Shown piece after piece: positions 1 through 10,703 of a stretch of DNA of 64,000 nucleotides. The DNA is from Bifidobacterium italicum (GTDB lineage Bacteria > Actinomycetota > Actinomycetes > Actinomycetales > Bifidobacteriaceae). The position numbers were made by a program, and so were the translations under genes. The DNA is taken from positions 1 to 64,000 of the forward strand of contig NZ_MVOG01000003.1 of NCBI RefSeq assembly GCF_002286915.1. Direction: 5' to 3'. The notes beneath the pieces are model-generated. The model was not told the DNA's origin and ran no database searches. It was given only the letters and a program-made list of their open reading frames with translations. Positions within the stretch are counted from its first letter, which is position 1. Each line of letters begins with the position of its first letter.

Positions 1-1
1 G

Positions 2-613
2 GGCACACTGCGCAGCGCGCAGGCGCAGGCCGCCGCGCATGCGCTCGCCGGCGCGCTCGGCGACTCCTACGAACCGCTCACCGTCGAGCGTCTCGACGAC
101 GTCGACGCGCTCGACATCGGCGGCGACGCGCTCGCGAAGCTCGCGCTCGCCGAGGACCGCGCCGGCTTCGCCACCGAAGTGCTCGCCGGCCGTTTCGCCG
201 ACGGAGCGGCCGAGGACGAGGCCACGGCGCGCCTCGTCAAGGACGGCGACCTGCTCGCGATGAGCGACAACCACAAGGAGACGGCGTCGCGGCTGATGCA
301 TCTGTCCGACGGGGCGAGGGACCTGCGCCGCAAGGTGTACGCGACGCAGGAGCTCACGGCGCACAGCGCGCAGGCCGTAGACCCGGCGACCGGCCTGCGC
401 GCGAACACCGTCGCCATCCTGGAGATCGACTGCGCGCGCGACGAGCTCACGGCCTTCGACTCCTCCGCGCATGTCGACTACGCGACGATGTCCTCGCCGC
501 GGCGCACGCAGATGCGCGCCGCGCTGGCGCAGTTGTCGATGCTCATCGCGACGCACGCGTACACGGCCTTCACTCTCGGCTACCCCCGCACCGACGACGT
601 CCTCTTCGGTTGA
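2..613 (+). CDS. C-terminal part of an unrecognised protein (runs off the window start)
   Basis: An open frame enters from before the window and ends at a TGA at 611-613. At least 203 residues are visible, with an acidic, alanine-rich, apparently helical composition (for example the stretch around LDDVDALDIGGDALAKL) and no signal peptide, membrane segment or catalytic motif I can name. Codon use is strongly GC-rich in third positions, like its neighbours, so I treat it as a real gene rather than a shadow. The true start lies upstream. No function is assigned. Confidence 0.6.
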   Translation, partial: GTLRSAQAQAAAHALAGALGDSYEPLTVERLDDVDALDIGGDALAKLALAEDRAGFATEVLAGRFADGAAEDEATARLVKDGDLLAMSDNHKETASRLMHLSDGARDLRRKVYATQELTAHSAQAVDPATGLRANTVAILEIDCARDELTAFDSSAHVDYATMSSPRRTQMRAALAQLSMLIATHAYTAFTLGYPRTDDVLFG

Positions 614-660
614 TCCGCGTCATCCGCAAACGCGGTCTCCGGTCGCGACATGCCGAGGAT

Positions 661-688
661 TTGACGTGGACGCAACCTGTGCCATAAT
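661..688 (+). promoter_or_regulatory. Promoter of tRNA-Ser(CGA)
   Basis: A TTGACG -35 box (661-666), 16-nt spacer and CATAAT -10 box (683-688) stand about 27 nt before the first base of the tRNA. Both boxes match the primary sigma consensus in five of six positions. Confidence 0.6.
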
Positions 689-714
689 GAACAAGTTGCT
701 TGATTGCAGCGAAT

Positions 715-803
715 GGATGAGTGTCCGAGCGGTCTAAGGAGCACGCCTCGAAAGCGTGTGAGGGCAACCCCCTCCGCGAGTTCGAATCTCGCCTCATCCG
801 CCA
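715..803 (+). tRNA. tRNA-Ser(CGA)
   Basis: Class II tRNA with a seven-pair acceptor stem (GGATGAG with CTCATCC), a long variable arm, the TTCGAAT T-loop and an anticodon loop CTCGAAA giving anticodon CGA. Discriminator G800 is followed by an encoded CCA (801-803). It decodes UCG. It is preceded by its own promoter and followed directly by a terminator, so it is a single-gene unit. Confidence 0.95.
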
Positions 804-806
804 TCA

Positions 807-838
807 GGGTTTCCGGCTTCGCCCGGAAGCCCTTTTTT
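807..838 (+). terminator. Rho-independent terminator of tRNA-Ser(CGA)
   Basis: Ten-pair stem (807-816 with 823-832, one G-U pair), six-nt loop and a run of six T (833-838), starting three bases after the tRNA 3' CCA. Confidence 0.85.
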
Positions 839-923
839 CATGCCATTCCCGGTCCCCTGACACCCAGACAGCGCGCCTTGCGCCCTGCACTGTCCCGCCC
901 CGCGCACCCATACGCCCCGCAGG

Positions 924-1832
924 TCAGTCCTCCGGCAATGTGCGGCGCGCGCGGATCGCCTCGGCGCGCGCCGCCAGCTCGTCGTCGGCCGGGTATGCGA
1001 TGTGCTCGAGCGTCAGCCCCTGCGGAGCGATCGGCCCGGTCGAGCCTTCGCGCAGCGGCACCGCCATCTTGCCGGCGAACCAGTCGACGCTGCGTTTGCC
1101 CATCCCCACCTGCACACAGGCGCCGACGAGCGAGCGCACCATGTTGCGCGCGAACGCGTCGGCGACGATCGTGAGGCACAGCAGCCCCGATTCGACGTCC
1201 GGCGTCCGGTAGCGCTCCCCCATGCCGGCGTCGAGCAGCGGACGCGCCGGCACGCGCGCCCAATACGCGGTCTTCACGTCGCGGATCGTCGTCCCTCCCG
1301 GATTCGCGATGGCGAAGGAGCCGAAGTCGTGCAGCCCGAGCGTCAATGCGGCGGCCTCGTTCATCCGCGCGACGTCGAGCGCGCGGTCGGTGCGCCATAC
1401 GAAGTCCTTGAGCCGTGGATCCCATGGTGCATCGGCGTCGGCGATCCGGTACACGTAGGTGCGTTCGAGCGCGGAGAAGCGCGCGTCGAAGCCGTCCGGC
1501 GCGACGGTGACGTCATGGATGGCGATGTCGTCGGGCATCATGCGCGACAGCCTCGTCGCCAGCGCCTGCACCGGCGTGAGCCGCATATGCCCGACGCACC
1601 GTGCGAGCGAGGCGTCGTCGACGTCGATATGGCAGACCTGATGCGAGGCGTGCACGCCGGCGTCGGTGCGGCCGGCGACGGTCAGCCGAGGCGCGACGGC
1701 GCCGCCATGCGATCCGAGGATCCTGCCCAAGGCCTCCTCGATCGTCCCCTGCACCGTCCTGCCCTGCGGCTGCACCGCCCAGCCGTGGAAGGCGGCGCCG
1801 TTGTATGCCAGATCGATTCGTAAGCGCGTCAC
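924..1832 (-). CDS. truA: tRNA pseudouridine(38-40) synthase TruA
   Basis: 302-residue cytoplasmic enzyme that converts uridine to pseudouridine at positions 38-40 of tRNA anticodon arms. The N-terminal block LRIDLAYNGAAFHGWAVQ and the catalytic motif AGRTDAGVHA (nucleophilic Asp57) are intact, as is the later ARNMVRSLVG block. It is somewhat longer than E. coli TruA because of lineage-typical insertions. It lies on the same strand downstream of the alpha operon and the surface-protein gene; truA close after rplQ is common in actinobacteria. The ATG start at 1832 opens directly into the conserved N-terminus. Confidence 0.95.
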   Translation of the reverse strand: MTRLRIDLAYNGAAFHGWAVQPQGRTVQGTIEEALGRILGSHGGAVAPRLTVAGRTDAGVHASHQVCHIDVDDASLARCVGHMRLTPVQALATRLSRMMPDDIAIHDVTVAPDGFDARFSALERTYVYRIADADAPWDPRLKDFVWRTDRALDVARMNEAAALTLGLHDFGSFAIANPGGTTIRDVKTAYWARVPARPLLDAGMGERYRTPDVESGLLCLTIVADAFARNMVRSLVGACVQVGMGKRSVDWFAGKMAVPLREGSTGPIAPQGLTLEHIAYPADDELAARAEAIRARRTLPED

Positions 1833-1865
1833 AGGGCGAGCTTAGCAAATGCGCCGGCCTCCCCT

Positions 1866-4800
1866 TCAGCGTCCGTGGCGCCTGCGTAGCCCGGAGAAGG
1901 CGTACCAGCCCGGGACGAGCGTCATGCCGGCGAGCAGCGCGGACAGCGTGAATACGTTCCAGAAGCCGTCCGCTCCGGTGATCGGCATCACCGGCGTCGT
2001 TCCTGCGGCCACTAGCTCGTAGCGCACGACGCTGCCGTTGTAGTCGTACCGGGCCGTCGTGTCCCACTGCGCGGTGCCGGCCGGATAGCCGCCCGGATAC
2101 CGCGCGGTCGTGTCGCCGACGATCCGGATGGACTCCAGATCGTAACCGGAGGGCACGAGGTCGCCCTCCTTGGCCTTGAGTTCATCCAAGGTCTGCGGGA
2201 AGTCGCTCTTCGCGAACACGTCCTGGTTGTTCCTGTAATGCCTGGTCAGGTTCTCCAGCGGCACGACGCGCTCGGCGCCGGAGGCGTCGACGTACGCCAG
2301 CTGTGCGGTGATCGTCGACTTGCCGGTGACGGTGATCGTGGGCGTGCGCTCGTCGCCGGCACGGTAGAGGAGCGGGGCCAGCCGCAGCCCGGAGATGTAC
2401 AGGCCGGATTCCACCGACTCGCTTTTGCCGGCGTCGACGGCGAGCGTGGGATCGATGCCGTGGAGGATGAAATGCCCGGCCACCGTGTTGCTCGCCAGCT
2501 GCGGTACCTTGATGAGCACCGAACGGATCGCCCCCCAGTCGGTGACGTGCGCCGCGTCCACGTAGGAAGTCGTGTCGGGCACCGCCGTCGCGCTCAACGC
2601 GGCCGGCGCCGTGGAATAGGCGACCGTCGTGCCGTCCGGGACGACCGATCGGTCCGTCGTCGCCGTGACGGGTCCCGTCAACCGTATGCCGAAGCCATCG
2701 CCGCCGCCGTCGGGCAGGTTGATGAACTGCCGCAGATCCTGCTGCACGACCGACGATCCGTTGTTGATGACGACTTCGACGTTCATCTCGCGTGCGTCGC
2801 TGAATGTGTTCGTCGCGGCGATGTCGTTCGATTCGCCGTTGCGGCTGAACATCACGTCGAGGTTGCCCTGCACCTGCGTCGTGCTCATCAGGATCCTCGC
2901 GGCGTTCACCGACCAGCTGCCGCCGCCGACCTCGTAGAGGTCCGTCGTCCTGTGCTCGACCCATGTGGGGTTCCATGAGGGGGCGCTCGTGTCGACCTTC
3001 CGGTTCGTCATCTGCGTCGTGGGGCTGTATACATAGATCGAGTACGGGTAGACGCCGGTCGTCGCGTCGCCGAGGATCGACAGCCACGCCTGCGTGTTCG
3101 CGCCCTCGTTGCAGTTGAACCAGTAGCCTGTGCCGTGGTAGCTGATCTTGACGACCTCGCGCCCGTCACTGGCCTGGAATTCGCTGACCTTCGGCGTCGG
3201 GCTCGTGCCGGCGTTGGAGTTGAGCGTCGTCAGCCCCTTCTGGCGGTTGTAGACGGTGCCCGCCGGCAGCACGTAGTAGAACTCCGGTTCGTAGATCGTC
3301 GGCGTCGTGCCGCCGTAGCTCTGGTAGACCGAGAGGTATCCCGATTCGAGATCACCCGGCTCCTTGCTCGTCTGCCAGCCGAAGGGCTGCAACGCCGCGC
3401 GCAGCTGGCTCGGCACGATCACCTGCTGCGTGACGGAGGCCTGCACCGAGAACTGGACGAAACGCCGGGAATCCGCATCCCATTGGAACGCCTTCTCGGG
3501 ATCGGTCATCGAGATCGACGTGACCAGGTCATCGCCGCGCTTGACCGGCGCGCCGTCGTCGTACCGGGCGGCGAGCGTGCCCTGCAGATACAGCATGACC
3601 CTGCCCGCGCAGTTCGCGTTGTCGTCGGCGAGCGTCGTGCATGAGGACGCGTCGGCCGTGTGCGCGCCGGCCATCAGCAGGTTCGGATACAGCTTGGCGG
3701 TGCGGATCGGCGAATCCTTGACGCGTGTGATCGTGCCGCCAGCCGGCACGGTGCCGCTCTGCCGCGTGCCGTCGGCCAACGTGAGCTCGTAGCGGTACGA
3801 GGTCAGTCCCTTGAGATCGACGGCGCTCGCCGGCGTGACGATCGCCGTGGCGTCGAAGCCGCTGGGGACGTCCATCGTGATCACGGCGTCCTCGAGATCT
3901 TCGGGGCTGTTGTTCGCGAACCCCGCGAAGGCGAGCGTCGTCAGATGGCTTGGATCGGTGAGCAGGATGTCGTCGTCCGTGTTGTTGCCCGCGATCGTCG
4001 TCTTGAGGCACTGCCCGCCCGCGACGGGGCACAACCCCTTCTGGTCGCTCGAACGCAGCTGTTCGCTCCAGTCGTCCGGAAGCGTCTTGCGCAGATGGCG
4101 CGTGGCGCCTTGGGCGTCCACATACGTCTGGTCGATGGTGATGTCGCCCGAGGCGGTGAAGGTCTGCGTGGCCGTTGTGTTCTGCGCGTTGATGCGGCCT
4201 ACCAGATAGTATCCCGGCTTGCTCTCGTAGCCCTGCGCGCCGCTGCCCTTCGGCACGCTGATGATGATGTCGTGGCCCTCGCCGCCCGGCTGGCTGATCG
4301 TCGTGTCGTCGTCGAAGGCGTTCTTCGCCGCGGTGGCGTCCGTGTTGAGGACGAAGTGTGGCGGCGTCGGAATCGTGATCGTCGTGCCGTAGTTGACCGC
4401 CGAGTTCACCTGTGCGGAAGCGTAGGACGTGTCGTCCCGCACGCCGTCGACCTCGTTCACGTCGAAACGGTAGGTGTAGTCGGTCTTGCCGTTGACGGCG
4501 GGGACCGACGTCTGGTCCGGCGATGTGCGTACGGGCGCCTTCGGCGACATCGCCGGCTTCACGTACTGCGTGATCGTCAGGGACGGCATCTGCTCGGGCT
4601 GCGTCATCGTCTTCCTGCGGCAGGTCCAGCTGATCGTCCGCGTCGATTCGCCGATGATCGTCATCGGCACGGACTGCGAGGTGTAGTTGTTGATCGCCGC
4701 CAGGTTCACCGACAGTTCGACGGACGCCGACGCGGTCGTGAAGTCGATCGAGAACACGACGGCGTCGTTCGTCTCGGTTCTGGTCACGGTGCCGATGTCG

Positions 4801-5219
4801 GCCGGCAGGTCGTCGCCGGGGCCTATGGAGTAAGTGCCCGCATAGGATGAGGATTTCGGGATGGTGACGGTATAGGTCGTGCCCGCCTCGCCCACGACGG
4901 CGAGCGTCAGCGTGATGCCCGAAGGCGCGTCGGCCACGTTGCCGATCCGGTTCGCGCTCAGATACAGCTTCGCCTTGCCGTCCGCGCTGACCGCCGTCAA
5001 CGCGGCGTCATCGGACGGCCCGTCGCCGGCTGACGCCCCATCGGCGAGGAGGGCGGCGTGCGGCGATGCCATATGCGCCGCGTCATGACGCGGCTCCACG
5101 CCATACGCCGTATAGGAGAGGAATCCCAGTATCGCCGTCATCGCGATGGCCATCAGGGCTGCGATGAGGCGACGGCACCTCGAGACGCGCATTCCGGTCT
5201 GCTCCCTGTATCCGTTCAT
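1866..5219 (-). CDS. Large cell-wall-anchored surface protein (sortase-type C-terminus)
   Basis: About 1117 residues. I prefer the ATG at 5219 over the TTG at 5231 because a GGAAG ribosome site lies eight bases ahead of it. The N-terminus is basic (RCRRL) and then hydrophobic (IAALMAIAMTAILGFLSYTAYG), a signal peptide. The C-terminus has MPITG about 40 residues from the end, then a hydrophobic segment and the tail RRRHGR, the layout of an LPXTG-type sorting signal with Met for Leu. The body is rich in Thr, Ser, Asp and Val with many short beta-like stretches and few Cys, as in adhesins; I do not recognise a named domain. No sortase or pilin gene adjoins it. Likely role, by inference: adhesion or wall surface interaction. 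Confidence 0.75.
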   Translation of the reverse strand: MNGYREQTGMRVSRCRRLIAALMAIAMTAILGFLSYTAYGVEPRHDAAHMASPHAALLADGASAGDGPSDDAALTAVSADGKAKLYLSANRIGNVADAPSGITLTLAVVGEAGTTYTVTIPKSSSYAGTYSIGPGDDLPADIGTVTRTETNDAVVFSIDFTTASASVELSVNLAAINNYTSQSVPMTIIGESTRTISWTCRRKTMTQPEQMPSLTITQYVKPAMSPKAPVRTSPDQTSVPAVNGKTDYTYRFDVNEVDGVRDDTSYASAQVNSAVNYGTTITIPTPPHFVLNTDATAAKNAFDDDTTISQPGGEGHDIIISVPKGSGAQGYESKPGYYLVGRINAQNTTATQTFTASGDITIDQTYVDAQGATRHLRKTLPDDWSEQLRSSDQKGLCPVAGGQCLKTTIAGNNTDDDILLTDPSHLTTLAFAGFANNSPEDLEDAVITMDVPSGFDATAIVTPASAVDLKGLTSYRYELTLADGTRQSGTVPAGGTITRVKDSPIRTAKLYPNLLMAGAHTADASSCTTLADDNANCAGRVMLYLQGTLAARYDDGAPVKRGDDLVTSISMTDPEKAFQWDADSRRFVQFSVQASVTQQVIVPSQLRAALQPFGWQTSKEPGDLESGYLSVYQSYGGTTPTIYEPEFYYVLPAGTVYNRQKGLTTLNSNAGTSPTPKVSEFQASDGREVVKISYHGTGYWFNCNEGANTQAWLSILGDATTGVYPYSIYVYSPTTQMTNRKVDTSAPSWNPTWVEHRTTDLYEVGGGSWSVNAARILMSTTQVQGNLDVMFSRNGESNDIAATNTFSDAREMNVEVVINNGSSVVQQDLRQFINLPDGGGDGFGIRLTGPVTATTDRSVVPDGTTVAYSTAPAALSATAVPDTTSYVDAAHVTDWGAIRSVLIKVPQLASNTVAGHFILHGIDPTLAVDAGKSESVESGLYISGLRLAPLLYRAGDERTPTITVTGKSTITAQLAYVDASGAERVVPLENLTRHYRNNQDVFAKSDFPQTLDELKAKEGDLVPSGYDLESIRIVGDTTARYPGGYPAGTAQWDTTARYDYNGSVVRYELVAAGTTPVMPITGADGFWNVFTLSALLAGMTLVPGWYAFSGLRRRHGR

Positions 5220-5352
5220 AGTCGCTTCCAATCTGGACCACTATGCAACATTGTCGTGCGATGCGCCGTATCCCCGGCATCGTTCGTCTATGGGGATAAG
5301 CCCGGCAACGATCGCCCCGATCGTCTAGGATGATGCGCCCACGGCACGCCAA

Positions 5353-5388
5353 ACAAAAAGGGCCAGCACCTTGAAAGGTGCTGACCCT
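5353..5388 (-). terminator. Terminator of the alpha operon after rplQ
   Basis: Eleven-pair stem (GGGTCAGCACC with GGTGCTGGCCC on the minus strand) followed by TTTTTG, 20 bases after the rplQ stop. It separates the ribosomal genes from the surface-protein gene. Confidence 0.85.
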
Positions 5389-5409
5389 CACACGGTCAGT
5401 GGACCGGAC

Positions 5410-5889
5410 TCACTCGGCGTTCTCGGCCTCGTTCGTCTCGGTCTCGGCCGGAGCCTCAACCGGGGCCTCTTCCTTGGCGGCGACCTTCGTCGCGGCCTCG
5501 GCTTCCTTGACGACCGCCTTCTTCGGGCTCACCGGCTCGGTGACGAGCGCGATGATCGCGGCGGGAGCGGAATCGCCCTTGCGCGGGGCGATCTTGACGA
5601 TGCGGGTGTAGCCGCCCTCACGCTGTTCCATCTGCTCGGCGATCTCGGTGAAGAGCTTGTGCACGACGGACTTGTTGCGGATGACGCGCATCACACGACG
5701 GCGCGAGTGCAGATCGCCGCGCTTCGCGAAGGTGATCAGGCGCTCGGCGAGCGGACGGAGGCGCTTGGCCTTCGGCAGCGTCGTCGTGATGCGGCCGTGC
5801 TCGAACAGGCTGGTGGCCATGTTCGCGAGCATCAGGCGCTCGTGTGCCGGGCTGGAAGCCAGACGTGGGCCTTTCTTAGGTGTAGGCAT
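5410..5889 (-). CDS. rplQ: 50S ribosomal protein L17
   Basis: 159 residues from the ATG at 5889, which follows a strong AAGGAG site; an upstream in-frame ATG gives an unlikely five-residue extension. The conserved N-terminal block [20 protein letters not shown] and the LITFAKRGD region are L17. Residues after about 120 form an acidic Ala/Glu/Lys-rich tail typical of actinobacterial L17. It is the last gene of the alpha operon, 94 bp after rpoA, and is followed by a terminator. Confidence 0.97.
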   Translation of the reverse strand: MPTPKKGPRLASSPAHERLMLANMATSLFEHGRITTTLPKAKRLRPLAERLITFAKRGDLHSRRRVMRVIRNKSVVHKLFTEIAEQMEQREGGYTRIVKIAPRKGDSAPAAIIALVTEPVSPKKAVVKEAEAATKVAAKEEAPVEAPAETETNEAENAE

Positions 5890-5983
5890 TGTTTCTCCTT
5901 GCATGCCCCGCCGGACTCAGGTGGGCAGCTGCCCGAACATCCGAGACCGGCGAAGCGGTGGTTGTGTCGAAAGGGGGTCGGTC

Positions 5984-6979
5984 TCACTCGTCCTCAGGCG
6001 AGAAGAAGGTGCCACCTTCGAGGTTGCTGGTATCGAAGCCGAGCGGCGAGGCCTTGAGCGACAGTCCCAGGGACTGGAGCTTCTCCTTGACCTCATCGAT
6101 GGACTTCATACCGAAATTACGGATGTCGAGCAGATCCTGCTCCGTGTGGTTGACCAGTTCGCCGACCGTGTGGATGCCTTCACGCTTGAGGCAGTTGTAG
6201 CTGCGCTGCGTGAGGTTGAGATCCTCGATCGGGACGGCCATCTCCGGATCGGCCTCCTCCACGACGGGGGCCGGACCGACCTCGACGCCCTCGGCCTGCG
6301 TGTTGAGCTCACGGCACAGGCCGAAGAGCTCCACGAGCGTCGAGCCAGCGGAAGCGACGGCGTCGCGCGGGGAGATGGCCGGCTTGGTCTCCACATCCAG
6401 AATGAGCCGGTCGAAATCGGTGCGCTGTTCGACGCGCGTCGCCTCGACCTTGTAGCTCACCTTGAGCACCGGCGAATAGATGGAATCGACCGGGATGCGG
6501 CCGATCTCATCACCATCCTGCTTGTTCATCTGCGCCGGGACGTAACCGCGGCCCCGCTCGACCGTGAACTCGATCTCGAGTTCGCCGTCGTCGGCGAGGG
6601 TGGCGATGTGCATCTCCGGATTGGCGATCGTGACGCCGGCCGGCGGGGTGATGTCCCCCGCGGTGGCCTCACCCTTGCCGCTCTTGCGCAGATACATGAC
6701 AACGGGCTCGTCATATTCGCTCGTGAGCACGATGCCTTTGATGTTGAGCAGGATCTCAGTGACGTCTTCCTCAACTCCCGGCAGAGTGGTGAACTCGTGC
6801 AGGGCACCGGAAATACGCACCGACGTGACTGCCGCTCCCGGAATCGAGCTCAAGAGGGTACGGCGAAGCGAGTTGCCAAGCGTGTAGCCGAAGCCCGGCT
6901 CGAGTGGCTCGATGATGAAACGGGAACGCTGAGGGTTGAGCGATTCCTCGGTAAGTGTCGGACGCTGTGCGATAAGCAC
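5984..6979 (-). CDS. rpoA: DNA-directed RNA polymerase subunit alpha
   Basis: 331 residues. The N-terminal dimerisation domain (about 1-230) includes the [20 protein letters not shown] block; the C-terminal domain (about 255-320) has the [15 protein letters not shown] and [16 protein letters not shown] helix-hairpin-helix segments that bind UP elements and activators. It begins with GTG (6979) behind an AAAGGA site. It follows rpsK by 76 bp; rpsD, usually between them in many bacteria, is absent here. Confidence 0.98.
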   Translation of the reverse strand: MLIAQRPTLTEESLNPQRSRFIIEPLEPGFGYTLGNSLRRTLLSSIPGAAVTSVRISGALHEFTTLPGVEEDVTEILLNIKGIVLTSEYDEPVVMYLRKSGKGEATAGDITPPAGVTIANPEMHIATLADDGELEIEFTVERGRGYVPAQMNKQDGDEIGRIPVDSIYSPVLKVSYKVEATRVEQRTDFDRLILDVETKPAISPRDAVASAGSTLVELFGLCRELNTQAEGVEVGPAPVVEEADPEMAVPIEDLNLTQRSYNCLKREGIHTVGELVNHTEQDLLDIRNFGMKSIDEVKEKLQSLGLSLKASPLGFDTSNLEGGTFFSPEDE

Positions 6980-7055
6980 TGTGTTATCCTTTCAGCTTCG
7001 GCCGATGGTGCACTCATCGGCCTCAAGCGGCTCTATGGATGGTTTGGTCTAGTGC

Positions 7056-7454
7056 TCAGACGTGGCGACGCTTCGGAGGACGCACGCCGTTGAAAGCCAC
7101 CGGCGTCGCATCGGTGATCGAACCGACTTCGAGACCTGCGGACTGCAGGGAGCGGATGGCGGTCTCGCGACCGGAACCCGGGCCCTTGACGAAGACATCG
7201 ACCTTCTTGACGCCGTGCTCCATGGCCTTGCGGGCCGCGGATTCGGCTGCCATGCCGGCGGCGTACGGCGTGGACTTGCGGGAGCCCTTGAAACCGACGT
7301 CGCCACCGGACGCCCAGGACACAACCGCGCCGGACGGATCGGTGATGGAGATGATGGTGTTGTTGAACGTTGACTTGATGTGCGCCTGACCGACCGGGAT
7401 CGACTTGCGATCGCGGCGACGAGTCTTGCGCGCAGCCTGCTTTTGAGCTGCCAT
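7056..7454 (-). CDS. rpsK: 30S ribosomal protein S11
   Basis: 132 residues from the ATG at 7454 ([11 protein letters not shown]). An upstream in-frame start would add a non-conserved 27-residue leader. Core motifs [20 protein letters not shown] and [14 protein letters not shown] are intact. S11 lines the platform of the small subunit near the mRNA exit. Alpha operon member between rpsM and rpoA. Confidence 0.97.
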   Translation of the reverse strand: MAAQKQAARKTRRRDRKSIPVGQAHIKSTFNNTIISITDPSGAVVSWASGGDVGFKGSRKSTPYAAGMAAESAARKAMEHGVKKVDVFVKGPGSGRETAIRSLQSAGLEVGSITDATPVAFNGVRPPKRRHV

Positions 7455-7538
7455 TGACCCTCGTTTCCTTGTAACGAACTCTTGGTTGATTTGGCGCGGC
7501 GATGGTGTGAGCCGTGGCCGCGACCCGGGGCTCACCTA

Positions 7539-7916
7539 TTACTTGGTGGCCTTCTTCTTTCCGGCGACCGTGCGCTTCGGTCCCTTACGGGTACGCGCAT
7601 TGGTCTTGGTACGCTGTCCGCGGACCGGGAGTCCCTTACGGTGACGCATGCCCTGGTAGCAGTTGATCTGAATCTTACGACGGATATCGGCGTCGATCTC
7701 ACGACGCAGATCGCCTTCGATCTTGTAGTTGGACTCGAGGTAATCACGCAGCGTGATCAGCTGCTCATCCGTCAGATCCTTGACGCGGGTGTCCGGGTTG
7801 ATTCCGGTCGCGGCAAGGGTTTCCTTCGCACGAGTGCGGCCCACACCGAAGATGTAGGTCAGCGCGATCTCGATGCGCTTGTCATTGGGGATGTCGACTC
7901 CGGCAAGACGTGCCAT
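7539..7916 (-). CDS. rpsM: 30S ribosomal protein S13
   Basis: 125 residues beginning [14 protein letters not shown], with the helix-two-turn-helix core ([14 protein letters not shown]) and the basic C-terminal tail ([15 protein letters not shown]) that reaches toward P-site tRNA. The start at 7916 is chosen by homology and an upstream purine-rich site. It sits between rpmJ and rpsK. Confidence 0.97.
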   Translation of the reverse strand: MARLAGVDIPNDKRIEIALTYIFGVGRTRAKETLAATGINPDTRVKDLTDEQLITLRDYLESNYKIEGDLRREIDADIRRKIQINCYQGMRHRKGLPVRGQRTKTNARTRKGPKRTVAGKKKATK

Positions 7917-8045
7917 TGCGATTCCTTCTGTTTCACGCAGGTCTTGCACCGAGTCTCCCGGTTTCCCGGCCCGGGCCTGCGCTCCCGGGGTTCAGTCCGA
8001 TGGGACTGTGACTTAGTGCCTGGATTGGTGTGCCGCTGGGTCTGC

Positions 8046-8159
8046 TCAGCCCTGACGCTGCTTGTGACGCGGGTTGGTGCAGATCACCATGACGCGGCCG
8101 TGACGACGGATCACACGGCAGTTCTCGCAGATCCTCTTCACACTTGGGCTAACCTTCAT
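8046..8159 (-). CDS. rpmJ: 50S ribosomal protein L36
   Basis: 37 residues, starting [14 protein letters not shown] and ending NPRHKQRQG. It carries the zinc-ribbon ligands of the C+ form: Cys11, Cys14, Cys27 and the His near the end. It lies 25 bp after infA and 129 bp before rpsM. Because this is the zinc-binding form, its level may be tied to zinc supply through a C- paralogue elsewhere; none is visible here. Confidence 0.95.
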   Translation of the reverse strand: MKVSPSVKRICENCRVIRRHGRVMVICTNPRHKQRQG

Positions 8160-8184
8160 GGTTGTTCCTTACTTTGGTTGTACC

Positions 8185-8403
8185 TTACTTGTAGCGGTAC
8201 GTAATCCGACCACGATTGAGATCGTATGGGCTCATCTCAAGCACGACGCGATCCTGTGGCAGGATGCGGATGTAGTTCTTGCGCATCTTGCCCGAGATCG
8301 TCGCCAGCACGATGTGCTTGTTCTCCAGTTCGACGCGGAACATCGCGTTCGGCAATGCCTCGACGACTCGTCCTTCGACTTCAATCACACCGTCTTTTGC
8401 CAT
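8185..8403 (-). CDS. infA: Translation initiation factor IF-1
   Basis: 72 residues ([19 protein letters not shown] to GRITYRYK), a single OB-fold that occupies the A site during initiation. The ATG at 8403 matches the family N-terminus; the longer in-frame start is not conserved. It heads the infA-rpmJ-rpsM-rpsK-rpoA-rplQ segment and has its own likely promoter about 60 bp upstream. The map gene often found between adk and infA is missing. Confidence 0.97.
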   Translation of the reverse strand: MAKDGVIEVEGRVVEALPNAMFRVELENKHIVLATISGKMRKNYIRILPQDRVVLEMSPYDLNRGRITYRYK

Positions 8404-8462
8404 AATCCCGATTCCATTCGATGATCGACTTACTGCTGTGTCCGAAGACACACCAAATTGCA

Positions 8463-8490
8463 AGAATACACGAAACGACCCGAGATTCAA
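8463..8490 (-). promoter_or_regulatory. Candidate promoter for infA-rpmJ-rpsM-rpsK-rpoA-rplQ
   Basis: On the minus strand, TTGAAT (8490-8485), a 16-nt spacer and TATTCT (8468-8463) lie about 60 bases before the infA ATG, downstream of a large hairpin that would isolate the segment from adk. It is a moderate consensus match only. Confidence 0.45.
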
Positions 8491-8589
8491 ATACGGCGTG
8501 TCGTATTACGTCCCGCCGTGCACAACTGACGCCGCTCCCCCGCTATTCCCGGCGCATGCCGCTGCCCTCCCCCGATGCCCGCATATGCG

Positions 8590-8639
8590 ACGACGTGCGC
8601 GGCGCCCGCGTCCGAAGACCGCGGCGTCGCGCACGTCGT
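8590..8639 (-). terminator. Strong hairpin between adk and infA
   Basis: Inverted repeat with twelve perfectly paired outer bases (ACGACGTGCGCG with CGCGCACGTCGT) and further imperfect pairing inside. There is no T-run after it, so whether it terminates, pauses or protects RNA ends is unproven. Its position 31 bp past the adk stop fits a segment border. Confidence 0.55.
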
Positions 8640-8669
8640 GAGTCGTCATCGTGTGCGTGCGGCAGGCGC

Positions 8670-9248
8670 TCAGCTCGCCTTGACGTTCGCGTCGAGCTTC
8701 TCGATGATCGTCTGCGAGATCGCGTCGACGTCGCCGACGCCGTCGACGGTGATGAGCAGGCCGCGTTCCTTGTAGATGCCGAGCAGCGGGGCCGTCTCCT
8801 TCTCATAGGTCTCGAGACGCTTCGCGATGACCTCCGGCGTGTCGTCGGAGCGGCCCTGCTCCTTCGCGCGCTTGGCCATACGCTCGAGAAGCACGTCGCG
8901 GCCCGCCTCGAGCGCAACGACGGCGTCGAGGGACTGGCCGAGCTCGGCGAGCATCGCGTCGAGCGCCTCGACCTGCGCCGCGTTGCGCGGATAGCCGTCG
9001 AGGATCCAGCCGTTGACGGTGTCGTCCATCGCGAGGCGATCCTTGACGATCGTGTTCGTCAGCGAGTCCGGCACGAGTTCGCCCTTGTCCGTGTAGGACA
9101 GCGCCTCGAGGCCGAGCGGCGTCTTGTTTTTGATGTTGTATCGGAAGATGTCGCCGGTCGAGATCGCCGGGATGTCGTAATGGGTGGCGAGCAGCGCGGC
9201 CTGCGTGCCCTTGCCGACGCCCTGGGGTCCCATGATGAGAAGACGCAT
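8670..9248 (-). CDS. adk: Adenylate kinase (short-LID form)
   Basis: 192 residues. It catalyses ATP + AMP to 2 ADP in the cytosol. The P-loop GPQGVGKGT (7-15), the AMP-binding STGDIFRYNI region and the DGYPRN motif are present. The LID is short (around RAKEQGRSDDTPEV), without the four-Cys zinc insertion, as in other actinobacteria. An AAAGGA site precedes the ATG. It is isolated from secY (123 bp) by a perfect palindrome and from infA by another hairpin. Confidence 0.97.
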   Translation of the reverse strand: MRLLIMGPQGVGKGTQAALLATHYDIPAISTGDIFRYNIKNKTPLGLEALSYTDKGELVPDSLTNTIVKDRLAMDDTVNGWILDGYPRNAAQVEALDAMLAELGQSLDAVVALEAGRDVLLERMAKRAKEQGRSDDTPEVIAKRLETYEKETAPLLGIYKERGLLITVDGVGDVDAISQTIIEKLDANVKAS

Positions 9249-9315
9249 GCGTGGTGTCCTTTCGTTGTCGCATTGCTGGATGAATCCACGTCAAGCATAC
9301 TCGGACGCAGGAATG

Positions 9316-9349
9316 CATGGGGGCGCCGCGCATGCGCGGCGCCCCCATG
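9316..9349 (-). terminator. Perfect 34-bp palindrome between secY and adk
   Basis: Seventeen bases on each side are exactly complementary with no spacer (left arm starts CATGGGGGCGCC). It forms a very GC-rich hairpin 22 bp after the secY stop. No T-run follows, so it may act as a terminator of the non-canonical actinobacterial kind or as an RNA-stabilising end. Confidence 0.6.
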
Positions 9350-9371
9350 TCAGGACGTCATCGCAGGCCGA

Positions 9372-10703
<1,332 letters not shown>

